Origin: Ptychodera flava
Lineage: Eukaryota; Hemichordata; Enteropneusta; Ptychoderidae
Direction of reading: 5' to 3'
DNA: 64,000 nucleotides
Assembly (NCBI RefSeq): GCF_041260155.1
Contig: NC_091944.1
Span: 17,457,772 to 17,521,771, forward strand
Each line of letters begins with the position of its first letter. The first letter of the stretch is position 1. Below the pieces are notes generated by a model that was not told the origin of the DNA, made no database searches, and worked only from the letters and a program-made list of their open reading frames with translations. Positions 1 to 12,600 of this stretch are shown piece by piece. The position numbers and the translations under genes were made by a program.

Positions 1-386
1 AGAGACAATTTGAGGCATGTTCGATGATCCTATGGCCTGCCAATTGGAAGAGAAAATGGTTTTCAAGGACTGCACTGTGACACGGCGGTTTACGTGGCCC
101 CTTGAATATGTGCACATATTAATCGGGTTTCCGACAAATGTTACGTCACAAACTTATATTTAGCGCCTGTTATGAAACGATGCCGTCACAGTTTGGCATG
201 ATTCAAGGAAAACAGAGACACACTACTGCTGAAGAGCACTTCAACTCGGTCCTGACAATCTCTATAGCCATTTTGTTACTCTGTCGAGTTAATGATCATT
301 TTAGATTAATGACATATTTTTCAGTATCAAAGCTGCCTATTTTGAGGAAAATAAGTATCTGATATGCGTATGTCTATACCCGTATG

Positions 387-540
387 TGTGTATGTATGTA
401 TGTATGTATGTATGTATGTATGTATGTATGTATGTATGTATGTATGTATGTATGTATGTATGTATGTATGTATGTATGTATGTATGTATGTATGTATGTA
501 TGTATGTATGTATGTATGTATGTATGTATGTATGTATGTT
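387..540. repeat. (TATG)n microsatellite
   Basis: About 38 almost perfect copies of the tetranucleotide TATG/ATGT. The open frame across it (Met-Tyr-Val-Cys periodicity) is a by-product of the repeat, because a 4-bp unit read in threes repeats every 12 bases. Confidence 0.97.
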
Positions 541-1454
541 TACTTTGAATTTGTTACTTGTGTAAAAAGTGTTTAAATATGCACATCATGACAGCTGGAC
601 AAAAAAATCTATAAACTTAAACCGTCGAACTCTGACTACGCAAGAATGTTAGTAAACGAAAAGTTATAGTTTGTGGCTCAAATCTTCGTAAGGTTTAAAC
701 AAAAAAAACAACAACAAACAAATTGGAGTGTGATGTTACTTACTACTCAAGAATACAGTGAAAGCCGTTTTCAGTTGCTGAGATGAATTTTTGGCACTGT
801 GGTATCAGATCGAGGAGAAAACGTGTTTCCGGTAACCTGACCTCGGATCAGCTACTCTGTTTTCTCCACGCAACAGCAAATCACGAGAGATCAGAAAAAA
901 GTGCAATATATAAAGAGTAGTATTTATAGTTTTCAGTATGTGCGAAATACTATTCTCTTTTTTATTCGGTTGGGTTAGAAAATTCTTCGGACTGAATTCT
1001 AACTGACCCATTCTTGAAAGCACACTGGGAACACGCAAAAAAGAAGATACAGTTATAGATGGGGAGAAATTAGGAAGTGAAGGAGAGCACAACATTTAGA
1101 CAAGTCCTGCTCCATAGACATGCAAACAATCTTTTAATTATTCTGTGGTACAGGATATGACGTAATACGTATGCTTTGTAACTGGTGTCTGTTAAAACAT
1201 GCATAACCGATTTGCTAGGGAAAATCAATTAAAATCGTCGTCTAACGCATCAGAAATTGTAACGTACACTGCAATTGGAGTGACCCAGGTCATGGTTCAT
1301 ATTAAAGCTACCAAAATCTCCAAACTTGTAAGCCGCGTTGGTCATTGTACAGAGAGAGCAAATCCTTCAATTTAACAAGTGGGGACTATGTCATCGTCAC
1401 TTTAGCCAACAACAAGCAAATCCTTCAATACGGCTAAATTATCCGACTGGGAAA

Positions 1455-1695
1455 TTAACCCTCTGAGTCCCAGAATCAGTTTTGTCACCTTTATAAAATA
1501 TAATGCGTACATTTTTTTTCAGATCCAGACAATGTTTTCAAATTTTACCCAAAATTTTGATCAAAAACTTTATCCGATATAAAGCTGAGTCCATTTGGTC
1601 TAAAATTATTTTAAAAATACAGAAAAACTCATAAAAATTGGTAAAATATTGCACTAAAAGTTTGACGGGATTAATAACAGCTCTCAAAGGGTTAA
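1455..1695. mobile_element. TTAA-flanked MITE, family 2 (TTAACCCTYTGAG)
   Basis: It starts TTAACCCTCTGAG and ends CTCTCAAAGGGTTAA, giving terminal inverted repeats with a TTAA at each end. It is about 240 bp and AT-rich with no coding. Related copies lie at 18726-18952, 19764-19982 and 29047-29268. TTAA target sites fit piggyBac- or Kolobok-type transposases; the superfamily is an inference. Confidence 0.75.
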
Positions 1696-2808
1696 TACGG
1701 CCGCTATGGCCTTACTAAAGTAAAGTGTTAGTTAAGCAAATCGCTGAATTGGTTGGAATTATTACGCTCATATTGCTTCAGCAGGCGGGAAAAGTAGAAC
1801 GGTTAACAACCGGATGTCAGCATTGAGCAGCCGACTGCCATAGAAAGTCTTGAGATTTGAAGGAATAATTTCATTTTTCGAGGGCGAGTCAAAGGGGTCA
1901 AAAGTTAGATAATTCTAGCTATAAAGATACATAATGCTAGGGATATGTCAGAAATGTATGCATATGTTGGGAATATGACAAACAACTGAACATTGTGGAA
2001 GTTAGAAAAAAGTAAAGAAATCTTCACAGGCATAGCAGAATTTTAGATTAATTCATATTCAAACAGTTCTCAGCTCACTTTGAAGACTATTCTGTGGACA
2101 ACTTGAAATGTATGCATATAAAGAGGAATTGACTGTATCAAAAGACAGACTAGCAACTCTGATCATTTAGAGTCTCGATATAGCTTGAATTAAAGGATGA
2201 TAATTACATATACATAAATATTATTTTATTAATTAATCATTATACCAACCTTTCAAAAGTATTGACGTTGTTTTTCACATACGTCAATTCCCCGTTTCGT
2301 CCATTTCATCCCGTACAAAATCGAAAGCTCTTTTACCACTCAAAGTAAACATATACATATGCTACATTCTGTTTTCAGGGCTGATGGGCCGGTGTTCTAA
2401 AACTCTACGACAGTGACCCTTCAAAAGGTCACCAGCTTTGTGATAGGGTCAACTTACATCACGGTTACTCCTCAGCTTCGCCAGCTAAGGGTGTTTCTCC
2501 GGGCAGAGACCTTCCCTCGAGAAAACGTTGGTTAGGGAGACTGTGCTTATCCCAATAAGCCAATCCGTGCGAACCGGACGTTGATGTCAAAATACACTTG
2601 CATCGACGGACATAATTACTGCAATAACCTGATTGCGTCTCTGGCATTGACAATAGCAACGCAACGTGGACTGTACTCCACCCAATGGGACAATCTCATT
2701 TTTACACGCTATGCTATGCTTGAAGCAAGCATATCACAAATAATTACAATGGTCGTCCTAAACAATACACAGTAAAGGGGGATGACCATCTAATGTCTGT
2801 ACTTAAAC

Positions 2809-2834
2809 CATAGACAATAGAGAAACTGTCTATG
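2809..2834. repeat. Small palindrome, CATAGACA...TGTCTATG family
   Basis: Arms CATAGACA and TGTCTATG enclose a short GAGAAA-like core. It has the same outer arms and the same following CTT as palindromes at 15068-15115 and 45504-45555, and resembles 21524-21566. Confidence 0.55.
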
Positions 2835-3306
2835 CTTCAACCCATACTTTTTTTTCTTATAAAAGTTTACGCATGGCAGAACAAAAGCATGCATATCCGA
2901 GCATTATCTTCTGAGCGAATCTATTCTATGCACTGGAATAAATGCAAGATGCTATTGTTGAAGGGGCAATCAACATTTACGTAATATTCATGTCGTTCGT
3001 GACATTGTCTCCTGGTCGGCGCTCAAGATTCAGTACTATACGGATCCTAAGGCTGTATTTTGAAGAATCAAGATTTGTATAATATACTTGGCTGATACCA
3101 AGTAGGATATAAGAAATTGGATACGCGGCCTGAAAATGAAACTTGAGCTCCAGCCAGCCTATTGCTCATAAAACTCTTGTACTTTCCTTCATTATCAGGA
3201 AAAGTGTGATGACCATGAATTTTATTCGGTATCGAATTTCCAGTCTGATTGTCATGTATTCGAAATTTGAAGGGGCACTGTTCACAGGGCAACTCGGAGG
3301 GTGCGA

Positions 3307-3319
3307 GGGGGGGGGGGGG
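3307..3319. repeat. Poly-G run (G13)
   Basis: Uninterrupted run of 13 G in otherwise AT-rich sequence. Confidence 0.95.
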
Positions 3320-3781
3320 CGACAGTTTGATTTCATAGAAAAAAAGCGACAGTTTGATTTCAAAGAAAACAACAAGGCGGAGCACGTCCCATCACCACGA
3401 GTTTTTGTTTTTAAAAATAAACCCAACTAACCAAACATTTAGAAAAGGAACACTTATTCCATGTACATGTAGTTCTGTTTACTTTTGAAAATGACACCAA
3501 CAGTACCCGAAGAACATCAACAAGTATGTCGCCCACTGTGGTGCTGGGAACCACACTGCTTGTCACTTGACAGATTTTCTTTTTCATTCTTGCCCGGCGT
3601 TACACATTGAAATAAACATTGATGTCGAAGCTTTGAATTGAATCACGATGATTAGTTCATGCGATATGCCACCACTGAGATGTAGTATTTTTAGAAAATA
3701 TATGTTCAACGTCGACAATGCAAACACGTGGTTGTCCTCGGCTTGGATGAGCGTACACCCCACACAAGAAAAGCTACGGAA

Positions 3782-3821
3782 CCCCCCCCCCCACAGACAG
3801 ACAGACAGGCAGACACACACA
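3782..3821. repeat. Poly-C run followed by CAGA repeats
   Basis: Eleven C followed by several CAGA units and CA dinucleotides. It is simple-sequence DNA. Confidence 0.9.
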
Positions 3822-4384
3822 CCAACCGGCAATCAGCATATCTCAGTTTGTAAGTTCCATCCGATTAGCATGGTAATCGTTTATTTATTTTTCAATAACA
3901 AAGTAAATGATACAGTACAATACTTCAGCAATGTTCATATCGAGCGATAAAATTGATATGAAAATGGCCAACAATCACAGCTTATTCAAAAGACGTTTGT
4001 TGGCTTGTATTGATGGGGACAGAGTTCCCAATAAAACCATGCGTAAAGATAAACATCACTGTATACGAATGCAGGATAAGACATTTTTCTGTAATTCGTT
4101 TTTGTTATCCTAAAACACATTACATCAAAAGCTTCGGCAAACAAACGTAGAGGTTTTTCCCCCGATGGATACGCCATATTTACATGACATATCACAACCA
4201 GGTCATTGTCCGCTCACACGGCTCGTTAGCCAGACAGGAGTCCAGCTGCCCGGAGCGGAGACCTTGGCAAGCGAAGATGCAACCAGGTGAGCAACACTGA
4301 ATCCAGATCCGCTGTTACGGTAGAATGCGCCTCCGGGACAGATACTCAGATATTCACACTTTCACAATTCTTTTCTTACCACTT

Positions 4385-4648
4385 GATGGGGCTCATTTTA
4401 AAGCTCTTGGAGTAAAAAAAATTGACTGTCTCAGTTTTTCGAAAATCCGACATTTTATTTTTGTCCATCTAGAGTTAAAACAGCGATAACGGCCATTTTG
4501 AATTTGAAATATATGTAAATCTTGGGTAAATTATTTCTCTTGTAGCAATATTTGCAAGGTGACCCCGATTTTCATTCTTGATTTTGAAAGAGAATGCTTG
4601 AAAGTTTGAGCAAAAGTTTGTCTTTCACTTTCTAGGCGCATACTACTT
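4385..4648 (-). mobile_element. Dispersed repeat, family 4 (reverse copy)
   Basis: Read on the minus strand it runs from a TAGTATGCGCCTA-type end through AGCTTTAAAATGAGCCCCAT. It is a diverged copy of the repeat seen best at 25316-25598 and 33955-34303. The core again contains 'CAAAATGGCC'. Confidence 0.65.
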
Positions 4649-6034
4649 CAACGCGGATCAACGTGTCATAATCCCCACTGACTTACGACAAATGCAGATC
4701 ATAGTTTTTCTTCTTTATGCTGATTTTTATCTTATTTTGATAACCTTTTCCAAGATCAAATAGCTATTCCTTTGAGATAAACCAAAGAGCAGTGATGAAT
4801 CAATGGCTGTATTGCTTTTCTTGCATGTTTGGACTTCAAATTTTACGTTACGAAATACAGAGTTGCATTCCAAATAATGGACAAATTGATACATCTATAG
4901 CGCCTTGGAGACGAATGAAATCCCCGAAACATCTGAATTTGTACGATGAAACTTGCGAAAAGGGTAAACTAGTAACCATAGCAACACATTGGAAAATGAA
5001 AGTGATTCATCACAGCTTCCGTAGTAAATTTTGTTAGGCCTACATCTATGTAAAAATACTTGAACGACAAGCTTATGTTTTGTTTAGGCCTATATATAAT
5101 CAACTGGATCATATGATAACAACTGCCATTGCTGAAATTAGGCCCTATATATAATTTTTTATGGCAATGTCTCGAACAACGAAATTGTGAATTCAAAATC
5201 TACAAGCTTGGTAGGTGTCAATTAGAAAACGAGACAGACCCATATCCGGTTGAAACAACTGGCTTACTGTTACTCGCAGTTGTCATGGTTTTCCAATATA
5301 GTAAGGTCCACATTCAACGTTCACCCACGCAAAAGCGATACTGAATTTTAAAAAGCCTCTTTGCACCGTAATTTAAGACTGAGCCCTTAGTGTAGTTTAA
5401 GACCAGCATTTCAAGAATTCAGATATTTTTAAATGATAAAGTTAGAAAGTAAGTGGCTCGCTATTTCTCATCAAAACACGGTCCTAACCTTCCACAATAT
5501 ACAAAGTAAACGACATCATTTACCGCGCACGTTCGATAAAACTGGCCATGTGCACAATGCTATGTGCTCCCGGCGTTACGAACTCCATAACCCCGGGAAC
5601 ACACCGCACCGCGCGCAGGGTTAATTCGCATGCCTTTTTCGTGTGGTCTGTCTTTGTGGATTTAACAAAAATGTACATTCGAAAGGCGCTTGAATTCATT
5701 CAGTTATAGATGTAGGGAATTAGGGGTGATGTCCCATTGACACACAGCTTACCCGTTTGCATCGCTTGCCAGGGCTACACGTATGTTGTTGGTAACTAAA
5801 TTTAGGCCCACATACAAGTAAACGCTGAGCATTCATTGCTGACACATCCGCATCATCTGGTAGGCATTCGCCCAACTCACTTACTTGCAAAAGGGCACCA
5901 CAATAAATCCAATCAATTGAAAGAGCATTTGCAGTCAAAAACTCGAGCCTACATCGTCTAACCGTTCCGACTGCCGACAATTTACACTCACGGACAGGTG
6001 GTCTCCGAAGAGACTGGCCTACTATAGTAACTGG

Positions 6035-6042
6035 TGACGTCA
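6035..6042. promoter_or_regulatory. Palindromic CRE (TGACGTCA) upstream of 14-3-3 gene 1
   Basis: A perfect TGACGTCA, the consensus CREB/ATF site, lies about 350 bp before the gene 1 start codon. The paralogous gene 2 has two such sites 421-460 bp before its start (50212 and 50251). The motif is seen directly; its use is inferred. Confidence 0.5.
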
Positions 6043-6394
6043 TTAGGAGGTAAGCTGAGGACCGATTACTGCTTCAAAGCAGTCTTGTCAGTGCATGAAA
6101 TTAATATAGTCCCCCTGTTCGTCCCATTTTCGCCTGATAAAGACCATTTTCTTTGAATAATGAAATTATTCTTTGAAGTTTGAAAAAAGAATAATGTAAG
6201 TTGAGTGTAGTGTCGAAGTAAACAGAAACCAATGCTGGATTTCTCTTTGCGACGCGCATTGATATTTACTGTTGCCCGCACTACGTCGTGTATGTACGTG
6301 TTTTGGGAGTGCCCAGTAGGCCGTTTATCGAACCCTCCAAACGTATTTTATATCAAGATAGTCTGCTCTGTACGCGTGAATTTTAATCTACACC

Positions 6395-6691
6395 ATGTCA
6401 ACGCGAAGTGCGATAATTGAAGAAGCTAAGCTTTCTGAGCAGGCCGAGCGTTATGATGACATGGCTCGCCTGATGAAGAAGGTTACAGAAACTTCGGAGG
6501 AAGAACTCTCTCAGGAAGAACGCAACCTGCTGTCAGTGGCCTACAAAAATGTGGTCGGGGCCAGGCGTTCTTCATGGAGAGTTATTTCCAGTATCGAGCA
6601 GAAGACCGAAGCTGAAGGCAAGACCAAAAATGCCAAAGAATACAGGGAGAGAATTGAAGCCGAGCTTGAAAATTTGTGCCACGAGGTGCAG
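6395..6691 (+). CDS. 14-3-3 gene 1, coding exon 1
   Basis: Encodes residues 1-99, from the start codon to ..CHEVQ. It contains the dimerisation helices and the K51/R58 phosphate-binding residues. It ends CAG before the donor GTCAGT, in phase 0. A 17-kb intron follows. Confidence 0.95.
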
Positions 6692-9600
6692 GTCAGTAAC
6701 CGATAACAAATTTAGGCAGCCATACAAATGCTGCATATTCGACAGTGTATCGTAGTGACAGGCCGCCATGTCGACGACAACGGTCAGTGGATCTCAGAGA
6801 CCCCAGTACAAATAGGCTTTATGATATTCAAACTACACAAGGACAAACAATTTTGATCATCAGTAGTTGCTGCTCGATTATTAAGGTACATTTCCGGTGT
6901 TGTGCTTCTACAAAGAGATCGCCACTAATGGTGCTGGTGCTATTTTCCCGTTTCTATTTCCCTATCTCTTACATCCAAAATGTAAAATGTCGAGGTCGCG
7001 ACCTTTGACCCATCCCTGGCTTGCTATATCGATCAAACTACACGGCGTAACCATGTTAAAACTGGCACATTTAGTGGGATTATCAAGATAACACGGCGTC
7101 AAAACACACCAGCATGTATTACACTAATGTTTTATCGCTCGACCTTGATCGAGCAACATCGCCAATCCGCAAAATTTCGAGGCTGAGTGCCCCCGAAAAG
7201 CGAACTAGTAGAAGGCCAATAAATAATAGATTGGTCGGTTTGCACCGGTCCGGTTCATGACACGACTTGCATTTGAAGGCCACAAAATTGAATTTTACAC
7301 TCAAGATTTGAATTATACCCCACACAAATCTAACTTCGACTGTAAAAGGGATTGTGTAAATTGCCCCAACCTTCCAACCTGTTCTTATTTCGAAAAAATT
7401 ATCCTTCCCTATGAAGGTTTCGTTACTGTTGTATAATTAATTAACGATTGTTGAAATCGACAATGCCAAAAGGATGATCTATTCTTTTGCTTCATTTGAA
7501 TTAATGTTGTTCAAGTTCAAACTGGTACTATCATACAGTTTTCATAAACAATAAGTTTTGAAAAGCATTTGCATCAAAAACCTTTTGCACAAGTTTAAAA
7601 TTGAATCATAAGGTGAAATGCAAAGTGACCCCATTGAACAACACGTTTGTGTAACCTAGGCCTGCCCTTAGACCTGTTTATATTGATATGGAGGTAGCTA
7701 TCTCCATGATATTGAGAGCAAAATGCATTGATCACAACATCATCACAGTTTTTGTGGCTACTAGCATTTGTTGTAAAGCAAAACACTTCATAAAAGAAAT
7801 TCTGCATAACAAATGTTATATTCAAATCAAAATAATTTCATTTCTTACACTAGGGCTGTTGATGTGAAGTTAACATGCACAACACAGGTCAATTTTCTGT
7901 TCAATAAAACATGAACAATAAACAAATTCAGGATGATGGGTCCGTTTCCTGTATTGGTATTGTTCTGTATCATGTAATCTACATGCTAGGTTCTGTCAAT
8001 CAAGGGGAACATTCTCTACATTGTCGATGGGCAGTTGCGCATATATGATTAATCAGAACAGCAGGGGATAATTAATTTAAATTTGTATGGTAAAAGTAAA
8101 TTGAATTCAGCAAACCGTGTGTTTGTGGTTGATGGATGCACAGTCCCTCAATGGGACAGTGATGTATGCAAGTCATGTAGTTTCGAGTTCCACCCTGGGT
8201 GTTTGCTATGAAATTTAAAAGGGTAGGAAGAGTATGATCAAAGAGAATTCGTGCATAATTGGCAGGTCAGAAAGGCACTTCACCCACTCTTATCAACGCC
8301 TGGTTTCTACAATGCTCCAAATAGAGTTGACTAATGTAAGTGTAGTTCTTCAGATTAGCATATTCCATTGTTTTCTACATTGATTTTGTTCAACATTAAT
8401 GTATGAGGAGATGTAATCAAACAGAGTGGTGATTCATTTCAGTAAAGTTTTAATTTGGAAACCCTATATTCATGGACAATGTTGTATAAATAGTTGTTTG
8501 CAATAAAAATTAAAAACTCAGGGGCATTTCTTCATCTTGATGTTATGCACGATTGTCCATGATCGTGGTGTGTTTTGGCATGTATATTCATTGTGCTTGG
8601 GGATGCTTTCCATGTCTGAATGATGAGTAAGTCCATAGGTTTGGGGAAAAATTTCAGAACAATACCATTATCTTATGAATGGGATGTTAAGCCCAGTGCT
8701 TTTGTGTTCTCTGTAATACAGTCATCTGATTCTATGTGATGTAATGTTACATGCACATACTATGAAAATTTCTTTTTGTGCCTAGCTCTGCATTGTATAT
8801 TGAAGATCAACTTTCATATTGTTTCCTCAAGGCGACACAAGGAGACATAAAGTTTTAGTACTCTGTCGCAGAAAGTTCACATGCACAATGGCATGACAAA
8901 TTATGTATAGAGGATGGGGTCATATGACATTATTTTGCCTATGTCCACAATGACATCATGAAATATGTGATTTTTCTCAACTGATCAATGCAACAGTTCT
9001 GGTTTAAGCCTGGGAAAAGTACTGCACTGTGCTCTAGTGTGAAAGACACCGAAAAGGTGTAAGATCTTACAGTGATATACACATATGCATGTGCTGAAAT
9101 TTGTGGTTAGCAGATTACTTGTTGTCGTAAGAAATGTTTAGATCTATAGAGGTTCCAATATTACATGTGCCAATTTTGCCACCATTTACGTACTCTTTCA
9201 AAGAAGTTGTAGTCTGTGAACAATAAAGTGAACATCCCATTGATGTTCCAACACACAACTGCCAAATTTTTACTTGTGTCAGCAGAGAAATGTTGATAAG
9301 CTTCCAACTTGTTTCTTGTGATAATGTCATACATTGTCTTTTCACATCATGGACACTCTCACACAGTCTGTGTTAACAAGAAATATGATACAATTTACAA
9401 AAGAAAGTTGGTGCAGTATTGGTATGAGCTCTTTGAGCAGGTAACAATTGCTACCGTGGAAGGTAGAATGTATATTTCTGTGAAAATGTGTCTATACATG
9501 TGAAATGTGTCATATTGACAGACTGCCACAATTGTTTGTGTAGGTACTCCGTGTTAGTCTCGCTTCCAGACCGCGTCGCTTCGCAGTGCAAAGTGCGCCG

Positions 9601-12600
9601 CTGGCGGTAGGAACATGAAGTAATTTTCCACTGGCTGGGCGACAGGGTCTGGAGACTACTGACTTCCGCATTCCAAGATATTTATACCCACCAATCACAT
9701 GGCTCAATCGACAACCACGACAACAGGCAAACTTTGATGCATATTCAATAGAAGGAGGGGCTTGTAAAAATATCTACCAACAACTATGAGGAACTTCTAT
9801 GACTGACAACGTCAATAAGCTCGACTACGCAATGATATGACATACTGTACATAAAAGGATTCCTTCGGATTTCCCCAAACGACGCACTGGGCATTCACAG
9901 TACGCGGACGTGCGTAAATTCAACTGGCGAAAATGGGGCTGACAGCCGAACTTAGGAAAGCAATCGATTGTGGCAAAGAAAAAATTAGCCATAGAATGCC
10001 TGAAAGACGAGCAAAATTGAAGCAATTGCCAGCTTTTCTACGGGGGGGGGGGGGGGGGGGGGGGGGGAATGACGTCTTCGTAAACTTGCCAACTGGGTAC
10101 GGGAAGTCTGTTGGCTGTTGTCTTCACATGCTCTCCGTATATTTTCACGGGAGTTTCAGCATGGTCACTGTCTACAGAGTACATTTGCCCCGGACATTTG
10201 CGACGAGCTCGATGTTGACTATCGCATATTGAAAACACATGCATTTGTCTTGGTTTTTCGGATTGAATATTCAAGTAGGTCAAGGGTCATATTTAAATTT
10301 GGTTCTCCGCCCGTCCTGATGCGTCATCACAGTGGAATGCAGTGGTAGTCACCAGACCCTCGTCGCTTCGCGACTCGAAGCTCGTCGCTCCGCGACTCGC
10401 CATGTCCTACCGCACAGCGGGCGCACTTTGCAGTGGCGAAGCGACGAGGTCTGGTAAACGAGAAGGTACTCCTGTGTGTGACAGTGTCTACACCAAACTC
10501 TCACAGCAAAGGGTTCATCTGACAAACTAACTGCATGTTTATTAACAATTTGCAATATTTATTGAGTTTTTTTTCAAAAGGAAGGCAATAAAGGTTAGGT
10601 AAATATTTGGAACCTTTGTAATATTACTGCTGACCCTGATATGATTGCCTTGATATACTATGTGGAACCCTTGTAACATGCACTGTTTACTATCTACATG
10701 TGGACCCTGTTCCTGGTGTTCCCCTTTTCCTGCCAGATAGTATCACTTTCCCATCTACCAAGTCGGTAAAAAGCGGTATTGAGCCAAAACCATTTTTGCT
10801 TACTATGCTTGGTCTTTTATTTTTTACTCCGTAAAAAGTTATGTTTACAGTGCCTCTGTTTCCAAGGGCCTTCAATGATTCAATGTTTTGTGAAAATGCA
10901 TCTATTGGACATGTTGTGCCTCATCAGTTGTAACCAACTTGACCTGATGGTGAAATATGAATTTGGCAGGATAAGGGGTACAGCTGCTGGCAACATGTGG
11001 GCAGCCATCATCTTACCTGTTCATAGACTACGAACCCAACACCTAGGCTGTTCAGGCTGCCAGTCTCAGTACATGTTGCGAAGGTGATTAAAATGGACTT
11101 TTCGGTGATATGTACCCTTACTGTGATTGTCACAGTCAATTATGAAAGGTTTTCTGACAAGCTGTGGGCTGTCTTGCATGCCACATAGAGTCTTTGACAT
11201 CAAGGCAAGGACCTTGACCCCTTTATGTCACCTGCAAGGAAGGGGCAGTTCCAATACACTTTCAATAAATGACGCATTTCATTTTATAAGGTACAGCAAG
11301 CTAGGTGAAAATGATTGGTTATTCTTGTCATTACAATTCTTTCAAAAAAATGGTGTTGCATTGAGGAATGCAAGGGGATACCCCTGCATTCTTTTATGTA
11401 CAATTTACATGATTATCAGATCACTCCAGTTACCTAGGTCCAGAAGTCTTTATTGATGAACACTTCTCTGAAGAACAAATGAATTCTATTAATTGCCTTG
11501 AGAAACCTTCCACTTGTTCCATTGACACCTTTTGACAAAGAAACAGCTGCTAGTTTTGCTATTGTGGAAACAAAGAAAGCAGCCTGCCATTATGCAGTGT
11601 TGCAAGTGTTAAACTAGTTTTTTGCAAGTGTTAAACTAGTTTTTTGCGTTTAGCCCATAGCAGTGAATAGTGAAATTAAGACTGTAGAGTTCAGGGAAAC
11701 ATGCAACCATATATTTTCCTCAGTGATACTGACAGTAGTTGGAGCCATGCAATCATATACATCTCCATTGATAACAAAAATATAGTGCAACAACTTACAT
11801 GTATCAAGAGTGCCTAAGAACCACATGTCATTGTGGTACTTGAAAGGGAAATTCGAGTAAATCAAACTTGTTAAGATTTTCGAGAAGGACAGTGGGTGTT
11901 TGAAAGATTCATGCACTGGTTACAGATAAGTGATGTAAACATCCAAGATATGATCGTGTTATGTTATTCAGTCATACACTGACATTGAACATCTTTGTAT
12001 TTAAAGAGAAGATTATGCTATTTTACAGTTATTAATAGGATATACAGTGTTCGCGATCAATTTTTTTTCAATGCGTTTCACGTACGCAAAGGGTTGGCAA
12101 AATTGCGCATTGTCATCATGTGAATGCGTAACAGCCACTTTCGCATTCAACCCAGGGCGAAAAATGAGGCAAATTAAATTTGGTTGACACAGGAAATAAT
12201 TTTTCACAATAATTGAGACATTTTTAATAAATGTAACATCATGAAATCTTGATCATACAGAGAAACAAGTCTGAATGAAAAATACACGAAACAGTAATTG
12301 TCGTCATCGTCATACACTGCAGTGAAAGTGCGTGCTGCTAATTTTGTTCTTGTATTGTAACTACCGGTAACACTGTAACTAACAGTCGTAAAACTTCAAA
12401 ATCATCAAAGAGAAGTTTCTATTTGCACGTGAAGTGAAAATTCAAACAGGTATCTCTAGAATTTATCGGGTTCTATTGTCTCGCACAGTGAAAATTTTTA
12501 TTGCTCGGTGAAAAATTTTTATTGCTCGGTCAAAATGAAAATCTGCAACTGGTGGCCCTTCCATAGTGAGACGCATCAGATTATCGGCATGCTCATCGCC

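Larger units (their letters stand above)
1..6034. other. Intergenic region upstream of 14-3-3 gene 1
   Basis: No convincing exon was found here on either strand. What can be seen is a TATG microsatellite (387-540), a TTAA-flanked MITE (1455-1695), a small palindrome (2809-2834), a G13 run (3307-3319), a C11 run followed by CAGA repeats (3782-3821) and a reverse-oriented copy of a dispersed repeat (4385-4648). The remainder is AT-rich with only short open frames. Confidence 0.6.
9558..10463. mobile_element. 906-bp DNA element with ~120-bp terminal inverted repeats
   Basis: The ends read TCTCGCTTCCAGACC (left) and GGTCTGGTAAACGAGA (right). The inverted similarity continues inward for over 100 bp through CGTCGCTTCGC, CTGCAAAGTGCGCC, GCGGTAGGA and AGGGTCTGG. 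Each arm is itself a partial hairpin (CCAGACC..GGTCTGG), so the element can fold on itself. The middle holds a RecQ-like Walker A fragment and a G26 run. No transposase is seen, so it is either non-autonomous or of an unrecognised type. Confidence 0.75.

Noticed and set aside
364-576. Open frame with MYVC repeats
   Set aside because: Translation of a tetranucleotide microsatellite, not a gene.
5720-6043. 107-codon minus-strand open frame just upstream of 14-3-3 gene 1
   Set aside because: Cys-containing and superficially gene-like, with donor-like GTAAGTGAG inside, but it matches no family I can name and no joining exons were found. Kept only as a possibility.
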